In this document: one piece after another, positions 61,653 through 64,000 of the stretch | Layout: the number at the start of each line of letters is the position of its first letter | How positions within the stretch are numbered: position 1 is the stretch's first letter | The notes under the pieces: generated by a model | What the model was told of the DNA's origin: nothing | Databases searched by the model: none | Seen by the model: the letters and a program-made list of their open reading frames with translations, nothing else | Assembly: GCA_046296195.1 (NCBI GenBank) | Contig: JBKBLR010000009.1 | Location: forward strand, 39,682 to 103,681 | Direction: 5' to 3' | Length of the DNA: 64,000 bases | DNA from: Amphiplicatus sp046296195 | GTDB taxonomy: Bacteria > Pseudomonadota > Alphaproteobacteria > Caulobacterales > Parvularculaceae | Position numbers and translations under genes: made by a program

Positions 61653-62933
61653 ATGCTCTATTCTGCTTACGAACTCGGCTATGCCGCGATCACGCCTGCG
61701 CGCATTGCGGCCGGCCTCGGCGCCCGGTTCTGGCGCTCCTCCCTGAACCCGATGGCGGACACCTGGGTTGCGCGCGCCTCCGCCGCCGCTTTCGACGTGT
61801 TCGAGAACGCAACGCGCCGCTACCCGAAGCCGCAATGGAACCTCGATGAGACCACGGTGAACGGCGCCGCGGTTCCGGTGACGATCGAGTCTGCGGCGTC
61901 GAAGCCGTTCTGCGAGCTCCTGCATTTTCGGCGCGACGCCGACGCGCTGGCGCGCGCCAAAGGTTCGTTGACGGACGATCCCAAAGTTCTTATCGTCGCG
62001 CCCCTGTCCGGCCATTATGCGACGCTGTTGCGCGGAACGGTCGAGGCGATGCTGCCCGACCATGACGTTTACATCACCGACTGGGCGAACGCCCGCAACG
62101 TGCCCCTGTCGGCGGGCCGCTTCGATGTCAACGATTACATCGATCACCTCATCGAGTTCCTGCGTCATATCGGCCCCGGCGCGCATGCGATGGCGGTCTG
62201 CCAGCCGGGACCCGCGCTGCTCGCCGCCGCGGCGCTGATGGCGGAAGACCTGGACCCCTGCCGGCCGGCCTCGATGACGATCATGGGCAGCCCGATCGAC
62301 GCGCGCCGCTCGCCGACCGTGCCGAATCTCTTGTCGCAGGAGCGCTCCTTCGAATGGTTCGAGCGCAACATGATCTACACCGTGCCCGCGCCCTATCCCG
62401 GCGCGCTGCGGCGCGTCTATCCGGGCTTCGTGCAGCTTTACTCCTTCCTGTCGATGAACCATGACAGGCATCTCAACGCTCATTACGACTATTTCAAACA
62501 TCTCGTCGCGGGCGACGGCGACAGCGCCGAGAAGCATCGGACCTTCTACGACGAATATCTCTCCGTTCTTGATCTGACGGAGGAATTCTACCTCCAGACG
62601 ATCCGCGACGTGTTCCAGGAATTCGCGCTCGCCGAGGGCAAGTTCATGCATCGCGGCCGGCGCGTGAAGCCCGAGGCGATCGTCGACATCGCCCTCCTGA
62701 CGATCGAGGGCGAAAAAGACGACATTTCCGGCATCGGACAAACACAGGCCGCGCATGATCTCTGCGTCAACCTGCCGGCGTCGATGAAGGCCGACTACAT
62801 CCAGCCGGGCGTCGGCCATTACGGCGTCTTCAACGGCGGGCGCTGGCGCGGCGAAATCCAGCCGCGCGTCGCGAAATTCATCCGCGCCCACGCCGACGTC
62901 TCGTTTCGCGCGATGCGGGCGGCGGCCGAGTAG
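61653..62933 (+). CDS. phaZ: Intracellular polyhydroxyalkanoate depolymerase
   Basis: Mobilises stored PHB granules. The 426-aa alpha/beta hydrolase has the Cys nucleophile Cys183 in AMAVCQPGPALL, as in Ralstonia PhaZ1-type enzymes, with VYITDWANARNVPLSAGRFDVNDYIDHLIEFL upstream and GVGHYGVFNGGRWR with the catalytic His at the end. No phaC or phasin gene is near. The ATG follows GGGGGCCC; an AGGAG further back (61636) is too distant. Confidence 0.94.
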   Translation: MLYSAYELGYAAITPARIAAGLGARFWRSSLNPMADTWVARASAAAFDVFENATRRYPKPQWNLDETTVNGAAVPVTIESAASKPFCELLHFRRDADALARAKGSLTDDPKVLIVAPLSGHYATLLRGTVEAMLPDHDVYITDWANARNVPLSAGRFDVNDYIDHLIEFLRHIGPGAHAMAVCQPGPALLAAAALMAEDLDPCRPASMTIMGSPIDARRSPTVPNLLSQERSFEWFERNMIYTVPAPYPGALRRVYPGFVQLYSFLSMNHDRHLNAHYDYFKHLVAGDGDSAEKHRTFYDEYLSVLDLTEEFYLQTIRDVFQEFALAEGKFMHRGRRVKPEAIVDIALLTIEGEKDDISGIGQTQAAHDLCVNLPASMKADYIQPGVGHYGVFNGGRWRGEIQPRVAKFIRAHADVSFRAMRAAAE

Positions 62934-63013
62934 GCTTTCGCGGCCCGGGCGGGCTTGGTAGATTGACCATCGTCAACCGGGGCGCGCCGCCCCGCCAGCC
63001 GCCAGGGTGTTCC

Positions 63014-63715
63014 GTGCAAAGATTGGTTCTCGCTGCTGCGATCCTCGCCGCCTCGCCCGCCCTCGCGCAGGACGGCGATCCGGCGGCGCGCAAAACGGGG
63101 CTTTATCTTCGCGGCGGCGCCGGCGTCGGCTTTGCTGACAGCCTCGACCAGGATTTCTCCTACAGCCCCAGCTATCTTCCCGTCATCGCGCCGCCGACGA
63201 TGAAGGCGACCGACATCGGCGAAGGGATCGCCTGGTCGGCGGCGGTCGGCTTTCAATATGCGAAGACGCGCACCGAACTCGAATATCGCCGCTTCGATCT
63301 CGATGCGGACGAGGTCGCGCTGTCGGGAGGCGCCGCGCCCTCGACCGTGACCGACGCCGGCGAGGTGACCGCCCAGGCGCTGATGTCGAACGTCTATTTC
63401 GATTTCGTCAATTCCTCGCGGCTGACGCCCTATGTCGGCGTCGGCGTCGGCGGCGCGCGGATCGAGAACGAACTTGGCCAGCGTGACGGAGCCTTCGCCT
63501 ATCAAGGCCGCGTCGGCGTCGATCTCGCGCTGTCGCGGTCGCTCTCGCTCGGCGTCGAATATTCTTATTTCCGCACGATGGAGATCGTCTACGGTCCGAA
63601 GGAATTCGACGCCTCGGTTCCGCCGACGGCGACCTTCAGCCCGGCGTTCGAACGTCTCGACGGCGACGCCTTCGCCGCTTCCTCGGTGATGGCGACGGTG
63701 CGCCTGGTTTTCTAG
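63014..63715 (+). CDS. Outer-membrane beta-barrel protein (OmpA/porin-like fold)
   Basis: A 233-aa protein with a signal peptide (VQRLVLAAAILAASPALAQ) and alternating-residue beta strands typical of 8-stranded barrels: TGLYLRGGAGVGFAD, TRTELEYRRFDLDADEVAL, LTPYVGVGVGGARIENEL, FAYQGRVGVDLALSRSLSLGVEYSYFRTME, and a terminal Phe (TVRLVF). The start is set at a GTG (63014) because AGGGTG precedes it and the signal fits; an upstream frame to 62963 lacks a signal. Function unknown. Confidence 0.83.
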   Translation: MQRLVLAAAILAASPALAQDGDPAARKTGLYLRGGAGVGFADSLDQDFSYSPSYLPVIAPPTMKATDIGEGIAWSAAVGFQYAKTRTELEYRRFDLDADEVALSGGAAPSTVTDAGEVTAQALMSNVYFDFVNSSRLTPYVGVGVGGARIENELGQRDGAFAYQGRVGVDLALSRSLSLGVEYSYFRTMEIVYGPKEFDASVPPTATFSPAFERLDGDAFAASSVMATVRLVF

Positions 63716-63718
63716 GTC

Positions 63719-63825
63719 GTCGCGCCTTGAGTCGGAATCAAGGCGCTCGATCAAGTTTTTGATTGTCCCGGCGCTCGACGCTTCGCGCCTCACTCGCGCA
63801 GAACCGCGCACGCTTTTGCGCACGC
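63719..63825 (-). repeat. 107-bp dispersed repeat, copy B, ending in a GANTC palindrome
   Basis: Reverse-complement match, without gaps, to 34852-34958. Read on the plus strand it begins 4 bases after the outer-membrane protein stop: palindrome GCGCCTTGAGTC-G-GAATCAAGGCGC (63723-63747), nine bases, then TTTTTGATTGTC, which resembles a terminator for that gene. It holds a GAGTC and a GAATC site. The rest of the element (63765-63825) is conserved too and is not needed for termination. Confidence 0.8.
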
Positions 63826-64000
63826 CGCTCCGAGCGAAATTCCGGCGCCGCGACGCCGTGCTCGCGCAGGAGGCCCGCCGCCGCGGCGCCTTCCGCGTCA
63901 AGGCGCGGGATTTCCACTTCCCGGGCGCGGCGGACGATGAATAGGTGCTGTCAGTGATGGAACCCGGTCGCTGAAAGGCGGCCTTGCGTCGCCGCGGGCG
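63826..64000. other. Window end, no supported gene
   Basis: I see no gene I can support in these bases. Small frames on the plus strand (63759-63957) overlap the repeat and lack a ribosome-binding site or family likeness. Confidence 0.4.

Overview
GC-rich chromosomal DNA from an alphaproteobacterium. The markers are the order lptC-lptA-lptB-rpoN-hpf-ptsN, a RegB/RegA/SenC redox cluster, an alphaproteobacterial-type DUF1150 gene, an intracellular PHB depolymerase of the Cys-nucleophile type, and palindromes carrying GANTC (CcrM-type) sites. A member of the Caulobacterales/Parvularculaceae/Hyphomonadaceae side of the class is my inference; nothing in the window names the genus. Coding density is high and most genes sit in tight, overlapping runs. 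I see no tRNA, rRNA, CRISPR array, transposase or phage gene.

Layout. 1-4270 (-): ilvD-ilvC-ilvB behind a leader peptide and attenuator. 4376-10956 (-): metX-metB-aspartokinase/homoserine dehydrogenase fusion-proB-proA behind a SAM-I-clan riboswitch. 11275-17245 (+): gltD-gltB. 17317-20642: a PAP2 phosphatase and two lipoproteins. 20752-34185 (-): the translation/RNA-processing superoperon rimP-nusA-ylxR-infB-rbfA-truB-rpsO-pnp, interleaved with two GNAT acetyltransferases, a TrpF-like protein, a DUF2971 gene and a short-chain dehydrogenase. 34347-40857: DUF2937 (+), then a minus run of sulfotransferase, glycosyltransferase, ttcA, CE15-like esterase, trmB, dienelactone hydrolase and DUF2061. 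41136-46733 (+): an RNase D-like exonuclease, then lptC-lptA-lptB-rpoN-hpf-ptsN. 46846-49202 (-): DUF1150, threonine dehydratase and a membrane protein. 49334-55827: thioredoxin-fold protein, a TPP riboswitch with no thiamine gene behind it, L,D-transpeptidase, phosphodiester glycosidase, YghU-like GST, a second TPP riboswitch with thiC, and a TPR protein. 55961-63715: M16 protease, regA and regB, senC, phaZ and an outer-membrane beta-barrel protein.

How it works together. The left 17 kb is an amino-acid block, and each biosynthetic run has its own RNA-level switch: leucine/valine/isoleucine codons before ilvD, SAM before metX, and TPP before thiC much further right. The translation superoperon also has an intrinsic terminator between its probable promoter and its first gene. 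The most unusual items are a 107-bp repeat present twice (34852-34958 and 63719-63825) that ends in a GANTC palindrome, the orphan TPP riboswitch at 49990-50068, the short aspartokinase-homoserine dehydrogenase fusion with no ACT domains, and foreign-looking genes inside the rpsO/truB/pnp cluster. I do not see a clear multi-gene system that is new to science.
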